8,650 nt of DNA from contig PAZD01000051.1 of assembly GCA_002715405.1 (NCBI GenBank), forward strand, positions 16,037 to 24,686, given 5' to 3'. Below, piece after piece: positions 1 to 6,365 of this stretch (the first letter of the stretch is position 1; the number at the start of each line of letters is the position of its first letter). Both the position numbers and the translations under genes were made by a program. Source of the stretch: Acidimicrobiaceae bacterium (GTDB lineage: Bacteria; Actinomycetota; Acidimicrobiia; Acidimicrobiales; UBA8592). Under the pieces are notes generated by a model that searched no databases, had not been told where the DNA came from, and saw only the letters and a list, made by a program, of their open reading frames with translations.

Positions 1-1142
1 AGATGCGGGCCTGTGGAGAGTCCGGTCGTTCCACAGGTTCCAATTTGCTCACCAGTAAAGACATATTGATCCACATTAACGTTGAAACCATTTAAGTGCG
101 CATACAGGCTGGATAGAGAATTAGCGTGCTGTATGACAATAGTATTTCCATATCCCCCGTACGGTTCGACAATCGTAACAATACCTTCTGTTGCAGCCCA
201 TATAGGATCACCAATCTGGCAGCCGGTATCTATGCCATTATGCATTCTATAATATCCCAAAATCGGGTGTAGCCTCATCCCAAATCCTGATCCAACCGCT
301 CCGCCACCAGGCCATGTCCACCCTGACTCGCTTATTTGGCCCAAACGGGCATCTAATTCAGCTTGCCGTCGGGCTTCTTCCAATTCTCTTTCTATCCGCT
401 CCTCTTCAGCAATAATAAAATCAGTGATATCTTCCTGTTCTCGAACAGCCACAGCAAGAACAGTGTCCCAATGAGCTCTCCTAGCGTCTAGTTCCGCTTT
501 TAATTCTTCTTGAACCTTGCGTTTGGCTTCCAGTTCCACACGAACTTCTTCGAGCTCTACTGTAATAATGTCCGCTTCTGCTTCTGCTTCTGCCGCTGTA
601 CTAAGAAGAGAATCTCTGTCTTCTTGGATTAGTTTCAATCGATCGAGCACGTCATTGGTATCACTAGTGACAAAGTCAAGAAGTGCAATCTTGTGGGCAG
701 CTGTAGTTGCATCATCTGCCTCAAACCATGCTTCGGTCCGTTGGTCATTTAACCCAAGATACGATTCAACAGCATAAGCAACTGCTCGTTCTTCAAGAAG
801 TTGTATTTCCTGTGCAATTTCAAGATAACTCTCCTGTGCAATTACCTTTTCGTTCAGAGCTGCTTCTAGCCGTTGTTGTGCAGCTTGTTCTTTCGCCTCC
901 TGCAAGTACACCAAACTTGTTGCTGCTTCAAGAGCTGCAACAACTTCGATATCCTCTGCTTCTAAAAGTGCAATTTCCGATTCTGCAGATAGTTCTCGTT
1001 CTCGAGCCAGTTCCCGTTCTTCTTTCGCCTCTTCGATGCCATCAAGGTCTTCTTGGCTTTGAGACGCAGCAGAAGAAACAAATATTAACGGAAGCAGAAT
1101 GGGGATTAGCAGCACCCCTAATGAAACTCGTCTTTTGCGCAT
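1..1142 (-). CDS. Secreted coiled-coil M23 (LytM) family peptidoglycan hydrolase, C-terminus cut by window edge
   Basis: Reading the minus strand from the ATG at 1142-1140 gives an open frame of 380 codons that runs off the left edge. Residues 1-27 look like a signal peptide: a basic MRKRR start, a hydrophobic stretch, then SSAAS before the charged part. Residues 30-270 are rich in Glu, Ala, Gln and Arg with heptad-like spacing, as in the coiled-coil region of EnvC/NlpD-type and actinobacterial M23 proteins. From about residue 275 comes the LytM/M23 domain: TWPGGGAVGSGFGMRLHP, then MHNGID with the zinc ligands H301 and D305, YAHL (H349), and GLSTGPHL, where the usual HLH ligand motif is interrupted by the edge. 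The family cleaves peptidoglycan cross-bridges or activates amidases outside the membrane during wall remodelling or cell separation. The gene is divergent from the 2OG oxygenase. Family assignment is firm; the exact role (enzyme or activator) cannot be settled without the C-terminus. Confidence 0.93.
   Translation of the reverse strand, partial: MRKRRVSLGVLLIPILLPLIFVSSAASQSQEDLDGIEEAKEERELARERELSAESEIALLEAEDIEVVAALEAATSLVYLQEAKEQAAQQRLEAALNEKVIAQESYLEIAQEIQLLEERAVAYAVESYLGLNDQRTEAWFEADDATTAAHKIALLDFVTSDTNDVLDRLKLIQEDRDSLLSTAAEAEAEADIITVELEEVRVELEAKRKVQEELKAELDARRAHWDTVLAVAVREQEDITDFIIAEEERIERELEEARRQAELDARLGQISESGWTWPGGGAVGSGFGMRLHPILGYYRMHNGIDTGCQIGDPIWAATEGIVTIVEPYGGYGNTIVIQHANSLSSLYAHLNGFNVNVDQYVFTGEQIGTCGTTGLSTGPH
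574..591. repeat. Hexanucleotide microrepeat inside the M23 coiled coil
   Basis: Three exact tandem copies of GCTTCT (plus strand), followed by a partial fourth. On the coding strand they read alternating Ala-Glu codons around residues 184-190. This is coding low complexity typical of coiled coils and a possible slippage site; no other role is visible. Confidence 0.6.
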
Positions 1143-1226
1143 ATAAGCCACCCATTAATGTTAACCGATTGTCACCCTATAGAGTTGGCGCCCACATACT
1201 ACTCAGTTGACTTCTACATATTCCGA

Positions 1227-1232
1227 TATGGT
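1227..1232 (+). promoter_or_regulatory. Candidate -10 element for a leaderless 2OG oxygenase transcript
   Basis: TATGGT fits TANNNT and ends six bases before the ATG at 1239, so a start seven bases downstream would fall on the A of the start codon. TTGACT at 1207-1212 resembles a -35 box, but the 14-base spacing is short. There is no purine-rich Shine-Dalgarno sequence upstream of this ATG. The gap 1143-1238 is shared with the divergent M23 gene, whose only ribosome-site-like sequence is a weak GGGTGG six bases before its ATG. The promoter call is inferred. Confidence 0.35.
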
Positions 1233-1238
1233 ACATGT

Positions 1239-2216
1239 ATGGCGGATCAAGTATTTGATGTAGATCTTTTAGCATTTGAAAATGGTGATTCTGCCACTCG
1301 TAATGCCGTTGTTGATGGGGTTATGCAAAGTCTTCAAACAGGATTCGTATATAGCGCACATGATATTTCTCAGGATTTTCTTGATGATGTATACGGAAAA
1401 CTAGCGGAATTTTTTGCCTTATCTACAGAGGAAAAATCATCGGCAATCGCTGACGGGACAAATGGGCAGCGAGGGTATACAGGATTACTCGTCGAAACGG
1501 CCGCTATTTCCGAAATTCCTGACTGGAAGGAGATGCTTAATTGGGGTAAAGATATCCCACATGGTCACCCTCTAAAGAACCGATATCCCCACCGATTCTT
1601 TGATAACTCATTTCCTGAAAAACTTGTTCCCGGTATAACAGATGCTCTAGAAACCTTCCATGAGGAAGTTCTTCGACTTCAATTACGTTTCTTACGCATC
1701 ATCGCGCTAGGACTTAATTGCTTTGAGAGTTTCTTTGATTCATTTGTGCCGGGAGGGGCGACACTGTCGCGAGCTATTCACTACCCTGCAATGAATTTAG
1801 CTCCAACCGAATCCCATGTATGGGCTGAGGAGCATGGCGATATAAACCTGATTACTGCTCTTCCTCGCTCTACAGCAAAGGGGCTACAAATAAAGACTGA
1901 AGAAGGTTGGATCGAAGCATTACCTCCCGACGGATACCTAATTATGAATACCGGAATAATGCTTGAACACTTAAGCAATGGCGCGATACCAACAGGCATT
2001 CATAGAGTTGTAGCAGATCCTGATCAAACCGGTGATCGATTGTCAATTGTTCAATTCTGTCATCCGTCACCTAGGACTATTCTCTCACCACTAAAGAGTT
2101 GCATCACAGAAGATCGGCCACAAAAGTACGCTCCAATCACTGCAGCCGACCGTCTTGACCAAGTACTTTGGGAAATAAACCTGCTCGAAAATGGTCGAAG
2201 AATCGAAGAGTCATAA
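1239..2216 (+). CDS. Isopenicillin N synthase-like 2-oxoglutarate/Fe(II)-dependent oxygenase
   Basis: A 325-residue protein of the non-heme iron 2OG oxygenase superfamily (IPNS/DIOX_N plus 2OG-FeII_Oxy domains). Residues 1-130 match the N-terminal DIOX_N layout (DVDLLAF at the start, SLQTGFVY, then RGYTGLL). The double-stranded beta-helix core holds the iron triad H199-x-D201 (in EEHGDINLITALP) and H255 (in GIHRVV). R267-x-S269 (RLSIVQF) is the usual 2-oxoglutarate carboxylate anchor. All expected catalytic residues are present, so an active oxygenase is likely; the substrate cannot be read from the sequence. The frame is open from an ATG at 1158, but the 27 extra residues are unlike the family and would cover the divergent promoter region. 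The ATG at 1239 puts the conserved DVDLLAF near residue 7 and is preferred. The ABM-like gene follows after 36 bases on the same strand. Confidence 0.9.
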   Translation: MADQVFDVDLLAFENGDSATRNAVVDGVMQSLQTGFVYSAHDISQDFLDDVYGKLAEFFALSTEEKSSAIADGTNGQRGYTGLLVETAAISEIPDWKEMLNWGKDIPHGHPLKNRYPHRFFDNSFPEKLVPGITDALETFHEEVLRLQLRFLRIIALGLNCFESFFDSFVPGGATLSRAIHYPAMNLAPTESHVWAEEHGDINLITALPRSTAKGLQIKTEEGWIEALPPDGYLIMNTGIMLEHLSNGAIPTGIHRVVADPDQTGDRLSIVQFCHPSPRTILSPLKSCITEDRPQKYAPITAADRLDQVLWEINLLENGRRIEES

Positions 2217-2240
2217 CTTTTACTAACTATCTTTGTCTGA

Positions 2241-2246
2241 CATAAT
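2241..2246 (+). promoter_or_regulatory. Candidate -10 element for a leaderless ABM-like gene
   Basis: CATAAT matches five of six positions of TATAAT and ends six bases before the ATG at 2253, the same spacing as at the 2OG oxygenase. No Shine-Dalgarno-like stretch lies before this ATG. The 36-base gap after the previous gene leaves room for this promoter, so the two genes may be co-transcribed, separately transcribed, or both. Confidence 0.4.
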
Positions 2247-2252
2247 GAAACG

Positions 2253-2660
2253 ATGTCTACCCTGCTGGCCGAGGCCAAACTTAAACCAGGATACGAGGAC
2301 TTCTTTGAAGAAATCGCTCGCGCTGTTTTTACCTCTACCCATGAAAATGAATCTGCAGTCATAAGATACGAATATTTTCGAGGTACTGATGACCGAACAT
2401 ATTTTGTGCTTTTATCTTTCGAAGATTTCGATGGATTTATGACTCACCAAGTAGCGGATTATCACCACAATGTTGATTTTATGGATTGCTTTGAAGATTT
2501 TCGACTTCAATGGCTCGATCCTGTAGACGGCGCTTCCCCGCTCGCACAATCACAAACTGAGGGAACGATTGACTCGAAAAAAGGAGACATATGGAATCAA
2601 TACGTTGAAAACCATAGCGAAAAAGCGCCGGACTGGTGGATCCCACAACGCGGCAAATAA
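2253..2660 (+). CDS. ABM-type dimeric alpha/beta-barrel protein with C-terminal extension
   Basis: A 135-residue soluble protein. Residues 1-90 have the pattern of the antibiotic biosynthesis monooxygenase (ABM) family: a first strand and helix with KPGYEDFFEEIARAVF, a second strand with SAVIRYEYFRG, a third strand with TYFVLLSFEDFDGF, then THQVADYHHN and a last helix. Such proteins form dimeric ferredoxin-like barrels. Some are cofactor-free oxygenases acting on quinols or anthrones, others are heme-degrading or have no known reaction. Residues 91-135 are polar and tryptophan-rich (WNQYV, PDWWIPQRGK) and extend beyond the usual domain of about 95-100 residues. The ATG at 2253 is the first in frame; the ATG at 2245 is out of frame. 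It sits between the 2OG oxygenase and menB on the same strand. The fold is likely; the reaction is unknown. Confidence 0.72.
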   Translation: MSTLLAEAKLKPGYEDFFEEIARAVFTSTHENESAVIRYEYFRGTDDRTYFVLLSFEDFDGFMTHQVADYHHNVDFMDCFEDFRLQWLDPVDGASPLAQSQTEGTIDSKKGDIWNQYVENHSEKAPDWWIPQRGK

Positions 2661-2690
2661 CAATAAATACTTTCTCGTTCCCTTACTTCT

Positions 2691-2723
2691 GAATGCCATA
2701 CGTCGATAAACCTAAAGGCATTC
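2691..2723. repeat. Inverted repeat between the ABM-like gene and menB
   Basis: GAATGCC at 2691-2697 is perfectly complementary to GGCATTC at 2717-2723, with a 19-base spacer. No run of T follows, so it is a poor intrinsic terminator. It could be a protein site or chance pairing in the 140-base gap before menB. Confidence 0.3.
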
Positions 2724-2758
2724 GACTCAATAACCATGTCAAGCACCTGCAACTATCT

Positions 2759-2784
2759 TTCGAATGTCGAAGTCACCGCATAAT
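2759..2784 (+). promoter_or_regulatory. Candidate menB promoter with overlapping palindrome
   Basis: CATAAT at 2779-2784 (five of six to TATAAT) would place the transcript start near 2791, about ten bases before the menB ATG. Just upstream is a perfect interrupted palindrome, TTCGA-ATG-TCGAA (2759-2771), at the -35 position, where no good TTGACA-like box is seen. A regulator bound there would meet RNA polymerase. AGGA at 2790-2793 is a possible ribosome site seven bases before the ATG. Confidence 0.35.
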
Positions 2785-2800
2785 CTTCTAGGATGACGGT

Positions 2801-3709
2801 ATGGGAAATACCGTGTCACAAATATTTAACGCTGAACTCTGGGATGAAATTCCTGGTTTCGATCTTACAGATTTGACCTATCATCGGGCTAAAGAACATG
2901 GAACAGTTCGTATAGCATTCAACAGGCCTGAAGTTCGTAATGCCTTTCGGCCACAAACAGTAGATGAGCTTTACAGAACCTTAGATCATGCTCGGATGAG
3001 TACAGACATTGGATGCATTCTCTTAACCGGTAATGGACCATCATCAAAAGACGGAGGTTGGGCTTTCTGTTCGGGGGGTGATCAGCGAATACGTGGCAAA
3101 GACGGGTATAAATATGCTGAAGGAGAAACATCTGATTCAATAGACCCGTCGAAAGTTGGACGTTTACATATCCTTGAAGTACAACGCCTAATCCGGACGA
3201 TACCCAAACCGGTTATTGCTGTAGTATCTGGATGGGCAGTAGGTGGCGGACATAGCCTCCACGTAACATGTGATTTAACTATCGCTAGCGCAGAATATGC
3301 ACTATTTATGCAAACAGACACAGATGTTGCAAGCTTTGATGGAGGATTCGGGTCTGCTTATCTTGCAAAGCACATTGGTCAAAAATTTACACGAGAAATC
3401 TTCTTTCTAGGCAAACAATACACAGCTGATGAGGCTCATCGCATGGGGATGGTTAACGCGGTAGTCCCTCATGCATCACTTGAGGATTTCGCTCTGGACT
3501 GGGCATCATTAGTCAATCAAAAATCGCCAATGGCGAATCGTATGGCCAAGTTCGCAATGAACCTTGTTGATGATGGACTTATCGGCCAGCAAGTATTCGC
3601 CGGTGAAGCTACAAGACTCGCATATATGACTGACGAAGCAGAAGAAGGGAGAGATGCCTTTTTAGAGAAGCGTTCTCCTGATTGGGACCGATTCCCATAC
3701 CATTTCTAG
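2801..3709 (+). CDS. menB: 1,4-dihydroxy-2-naphthoyl-CoA synthase (MenB)
   Basis: A 302-residue crotonase-fold enzyme that closes the naphthoquinone ring by converting o-succinylbenzoyl-CoA to 1,4-dihydroxy-2-naphthoyl-CoA in menaquinone synthesis. MenB signatures run throughout: VSQIFNAELWDEIPGF near the start, GGWAFCSGGDQRIRGKDGYKYA (residues 85-106, oxyanion loop), GWAVGGGHSLH (144-154), VASFDGGFGSAYLAK, GQQVFAGEATRLAYMTDEA and the C-terminal WDRFPYHF. By alignment to the known Mycobacterium tuberculosis enzyme, the active-site Asp185, Ser190 and Tyr287 correspond to D173, S178 and Y275. An Asp at that first position marks the bicarbonate-independent type found in actinobacteria; E. coli has Gly156 there. 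Length is normal and the frame intact. The start at 2801 gives the family's short lead before VSQIF. No other men gene is visible in the window. It converges on a P450 gene with a 16-base gap. Confidence 0.96.
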   Translation: MGNTVSQIFNAELWDEIPGFDLTDLTYHRAKEHGTVRIAFNRPEVRNAFRPQTVDELYRTLDHARMSTDIGCILLTGNGPSSKDGGWAFCSGGDQRIRGKDGYKYAEGETSDSIDPSKVGRLHILEVQRLIRTIPKPVIAVVSGWAVGGGHSLHVTCDLTIASAEYALFMQTDTDVASFDGGFGSAYLAKHIGQKFTREIFFLGKQYTADEAHRMGMVNAVVPHASLEDFALDWASLVNQKSPMANRMAKFAMNLVDDGLIGQQVFAGEATRLAYMTDEAEEGRDAFLEKRSPDWDRFPYHF

Positions 3710-3730
3710 ATCTAAATTTCTAGATCTAAA
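3703..3730. repeat. Exact 14-bp tandem duplication carrying the stop codons of two convergent genes
   Basis: TTTCTAGATCTAAA occurs twice back to back (3703-3716 and 3717-3730). The first copy supplies the plus-strand TAG that ends menB (3707-3709); the second supplies the minus-strand TAG that ends the P450 gene (3728-3726). Each copy contains the 8-base palindrome TAGATCTA, so the two can pair as an 8-bp stem with a 6-base loop, followed on the plus strand by AATTTT. This might act as a weak terminator between the converging genes, but the stem is AT-rich and the T-run is short. Confidence 0.75.
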
Positions 3731-4982
3731 TTTTGTCGAAAGTAAAATGAAGGTCAGTAAATGACCGGAGTGTAAAATTTAGGTGATGTTGAAAGCTGTT
3801 CTTATCTGGTGAGAATGAAAAGTTCTCCATTCGTTTCAGAATTGTTTGAACAGCGATCGTCTGCTCTAGTCGGGTTAAGCCAGCGCCTGGGCAATGGGTT
3901 TCACCAAGGGAAAATGCTAAATGCTTATGGGCATTCTTACGATCGATATCTATATCAACTGGGCAATTGAATTGACGTTTGTCACGGTTAGCAGCAGCAT
4001 ACCTTATGTGCACATGTGAGCCTTTAGGGATTTTCACCCCACTAATTTCTGTGTCCTCGGCTGCATGTCTGTCCATTCCTTGAGTCGGTGACTCCAAACG
4101 AAGAACCTCCTCTACAAACGATCTAGCCTTTTCAGGAGCAGAGCGTAATGCATCTTGTAAGATTGGATTTTGAATTAGTAGCCACATGCCAGAAGTTAAT
4201 GCAAATGTTGTAGTTTCATTTCCCCCGATATAGAGGTGGTCAACCATATTAATAATCTCAGCATCTGTTAACATCCGAGTTTCAGAATGTAATTTGACAG
4301 GATTTTGCACCAGATAGGAGACAACATCGTCTCCAGGGTATTTCCGTCTCTGCTGTATATGATCGTGTATATAGTGCTGAAATTCGACCATGCGAGTTGC
4401 TGCAATACGTTCTTCTTCAGCGGTTAGTTGAAGAGAAAATGGAGCGACCCACGCCTCGCTCCATAATTTTAGATTCTCAAGGTCCTCCAGAGGAAATCCC
4501 ATCATGATGGTAATAACCATTGAAGGTAAAGGTTCTGCGAAACTTTTTACATATTCGACCTCTCCATCATCTATCCACTTATCGATAAGATCATTGACAA
4601 TTCCCGTTATAAGATCAGTTTGCTTTTCAGCACCAATTACTGAAAAAAAATGATCCACCATGTCTCTGTAACGTCGATGATCAGGGGGATTGGAGCCCAA
4701 GACGGTCCTTTTGGGCCATCCTTCTTTAAACGTTTGTACAGCATTAGGGTCAGAAAGCAAGGGCCGGGAAGTTCCCCCACCTCTTAGAAAAATGTCCGTA
4801 TTTCTAAGGACCTGTATGATATCTTCATATCGGGTGAGAAAGTATGTTTGAGTTTCTGGGACATGGTAAATCGGTGCTTCTTCCCGGAGAAGATCATAGG
4901 TCGGATACCAGTTCTCTATAGTCTCTGGGGCAAAGATATCTACATCATCTACAGACCGAGGGTTCTCAGGACATTCAGACAC
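3726..4982 (-). CDS. Cytochrome P450 (418 aa), second of the P450 pair
   Basis: A soluble bacterial P450 of normal length with no membrane anchor. Landmarks in order: C-helix region NPPDHRRYRDMV (residues 98-109); I-helix oxygen-activation motif GGNETTT (253-259) with the acid-alcohol pair E256/T257; K-helix E292-x-x-R295; ANRDKRQF (341-348); and the heme loop FSLGETHCPG with ligand C364. The heme loop is unusual: the basic residue normally two before the cysteine is T362, and a histidine sits directly before the cysteine (H363). The start is a GTG at 4982-4980, chosen because a strong ribosome site lies four bases upstream and no in-frame ATG is nearby. The larger P450 gene ends 31 bases upstream, so they are probably co-transcribed. 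P450s hydroxylate hydrophobic molecules using electrons from a ferredoxin, which is not encoded here. Substrate and CYP family are not recognisable by eye. Confidence 0.94.
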   Translation of the reverse strand: MSECPENPRSVDDVDIFAPETIENWYPTYDLLREEAPIYHVPETQTYFLTRYEDIIQVLRNTDIFLRGGGTSRPLLSDPNAVQTFKEGWPKRTVLGSNPPDHRRYRDMVDHFFSVIGAEKQTDLITGIVNDLIDKWIDDGEVEYVKSFAEPLPSMVITIMMGFPLEDLENLKLWSEAWVAPFSLQLTAEEERIAATRMVEFQHYIHDHIQQRRKYPGDDVVSYLVQNPVKLHSETRMLTDAEIINMVDHLYIGGNETTTFALTSGMWLLIQNPILQDALRSAPEKARSFVEEVLRLESPTQGMDRHAAEDTEISGVKIPKGSHVHIRYAAANRDKRQFNCPVDIDIDRKNAHKHLAFSLGETHCPGAGLTRLEQTIAVQTILKRMENFSFSPDKNSFQHHLNFTLRSFTDLHFTFDKI

Positions 4983-4986
4983 TGTG

Positions 4987-4993
4987 CTCCCCT
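4987..4993 (-). promoter_or_regulatory. Strong ribosome binding site that fixes the GTG start of the 418-aa P450
   Basis: On the minus strand AGGGGAG lies four bases (CACA) before the GTG at 4982. It is the clearest Shine-Dalgarno sequence in the window. It falls in the 31-base gap behind the upstream P450, as expected for an internal operon gene, in contrast to the leader-poor starts elsewhere. Confidence 0.7.
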
Positions 4994-5013
4994 CTCAATT
5001 TATTTGCTCGTGA

Positions 5014-6306
5014 CTATCGAGCATCAAAAGCGATATGAAGTTCCTTGAGTCCGCGGAGGACAAAGGTATCTTCATATTCAAATTTGTTTTTACCTTCAAC
5101 AAGCCGAATATTTTCCATTCGTTCAAGTATCTGCTCGACTGCAATTCTCGCCTCCAGCCTTGCAAGTGTTGCACCAATGCAGAAATGTTCACCGTGGCCA
5201 AAAGCCAGATGGTCTCGAGCATTCTCTCGATCAACAGAAAAAGTGTCAGGCTGAGAGAACATGTCTGGATCTCTGTTTGCCGCAGCAAAAATCAACCATA
5301 TGTGATCTCCCTCTCGCAGTTCAGTTCCCCCGACGGCAGTATCTTCTTTTGCCATCCTGAAAAGACCTCCGACAGGAGCTTCGAACCTTAGACCCTCTTC
5401 AATAAAATTGTCGATAAGGCTTGGATCATTTCGAAGTCTGTCTTCAAGTCCATCTTCTACAGCGAGATGATGCATCAGATTTGTCAACAATTTCGTTGTA
5501 GTTTCATTTCCTGCTACGAGAAATTGTTGAAGCATTGAAAGCATTTCTGCATCATTAAGCATTTCTTCATTGACTTCAGCATTTGCAACATCGGAAATAA
5601 TATCTTGATGTGCCTCTTCTCTGCGCAATTGCAGTAGATCACCGAAGAACTTATTAAATTCAGATAAAGATATTAGATAGTCTCGAACTTTTTCAGTTGT
5701 CGGGTCTGGGTTACCCACTGGCATTACTAGATCATCAGACCACTTCTTAAATGTTTGAAGATTATCTGTTTCCACTCCTAGGGCAACTGCAATAATTGTC
5801 ATAGGTAGACCAACTGCGAATTCAGCAACAAATTCTGATTCGCCCTGATCAATAATCTCATCAAGAAGGCTACAGGTTACATCTTGAATCATAGGCTCCA
5901 TCCCACGTAACCTCGTAGGACGAAATGCTCGGTTCACTGCTTTACGCTGCCGTCGGTGTTCTGGTGGATCAGCATTTAAAAGGACAGCCGCATTTGCTGC
6001 ATTAGCCAGAAAGGTCTGAAAGTACTCAGCCATGCTTGGATCTGCGGCTAATTCTTCCATGGCTGTTGCAAACCCTGACCGCCCATCACGAGGCCCTGTG
6101 GGCATCAGTGAGGAGAAGCGGTCTGTGTCGTGCAGTATTTCCATTATGTACTCATATCTGGTGCAAACCCAAGTCCCTAGTTTCTCACTAAAGTGAAGAG
6201 GGCTTTCATCGCGCAATGCAGAAAAAATAGGGTATGGACAGCCGATAGCTTCTTGTTCGCGATCAATAAGAGCGGATAGTCGTTGTTCTGTTGTTTCTGA
6301 AGCCAT
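5014..6306 (-). CDS. Cytochrome P450 (430 aa), first of the P450 pair
   Basis: A soluble bacterial-type P450 with all core motifs: C-helix ADPPEHRRQRKAVNRAF (residues 112-128), I-helix AGNETTT (265-271; acid-alcohol E268/T269), K-helix E304-x-x-R307, AAANRDPDMF (341-350) and a canonical heme loop FGHGEHFCIG with ligand C376. The stretch between RFSS (63-66) and the C-helix is long and Ala-rich (about residues 75-111), suggesting an enlarged B-C loop over the active site. The ATG at 6306 has no Shine-Dalgarno sequence but does have a promoter-like upstream region. The SDR gene ends 59 bases upstream and the other P450 starts 31 bases downstream. The two P450s clearly differ in sequence through most of their length, so they are not a recent duplication. 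Substrate unknown; redox partners are not in the window. Confidence 0.95.
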   Translation of the reverse strand: MASETTEQRLSALIDREQEAIGCPYPIFSALRDESPLHFSEKLGTWVCTRYEYIMEILHDTDRFSSLMPTGPRDGRSGFATAMEELAADPSMAEYFQTFLANAANAAVLLNADPPEHRRQRKAVNRAFRPTRLRGMEPMIQDVTCSLLDEIIDQGESEFVAEFAVGLPMTIIAVALGVETDNLQTFKKWSDDLVMPVGNPDPTTEKVRDYLISLSEFNKFFGDLLQLRREEAHQDIISDVANAEVNEEMLNDAEMLSMLQQFLVAGNETTTKLLTNLMHHLAVEDGLEDRLRNDPSLIDNFIEEGLRFEAPVGGLFRMAKEDTAVGGTELREGDHIWLIFAAANRDPDMFSQPDTFSVDRENARDHLAFGHGEHFCIGATLARLEARIAVEQILERMENIRLVEGKNKFEYEDTFVLRGLKELHIAFDAR

Positions 6307-6315
6307 AACGAAGAT

Positions 6316-6345
6316 AGTTTAAAGCTTTTTTTTACTTTCGTTCAA
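6316..6345 (-). promoter_or_regulatory. Candidate promoter for the P450 pair
   Basis: On the minus strand TTGAAC (6345-6340) and TAAACT (6321-6316) are separated by 18 bases that include a run of eight A. The -10-like box ends nine bases before the ATG at 6306, predicting a leader of only a few bases, in keeping with the missing ribosome site. The P450 pair could therefore be transcribed on its own as well as from the SDR promoter. Confidence 0.35.
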
Positions 6346-6365
6346 ATATTCGTAAATACATTTTA

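Noticed and set aside
517..1210. Plus-strand open frames (86 and 167 aa) opposite the M23 gene
   Set aside because: They are antisense to a clear signal peptide/coiled-coil/M23 gene. Their Ser- and Leu-rich low complexity is the mirror of its Glu/Ala codons.
1158..1238. Longer N-terminus for the 2OG oxygenase from the ATG at 1158
   Set aside because: The extra 27 residues match nothing in the family and run through the divergent promoter region; the ATG at 1239 fits both the domain start and the -10 spacing.
3707..3734. Intrinsic bidirectional terminator at the menB/P450 junction
   Set aside because: The 8-bp stem is AT-rich and only four T follow on one strand, so it is reported as a repeat rather than a terminator.
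5035..5391. Plus-strand open frames of 66-118 aa inside the 430-aa P450
   Set aside because: They are antisense to the conserved K-helix-to-heme region of the P450 and show no recognisable domain.
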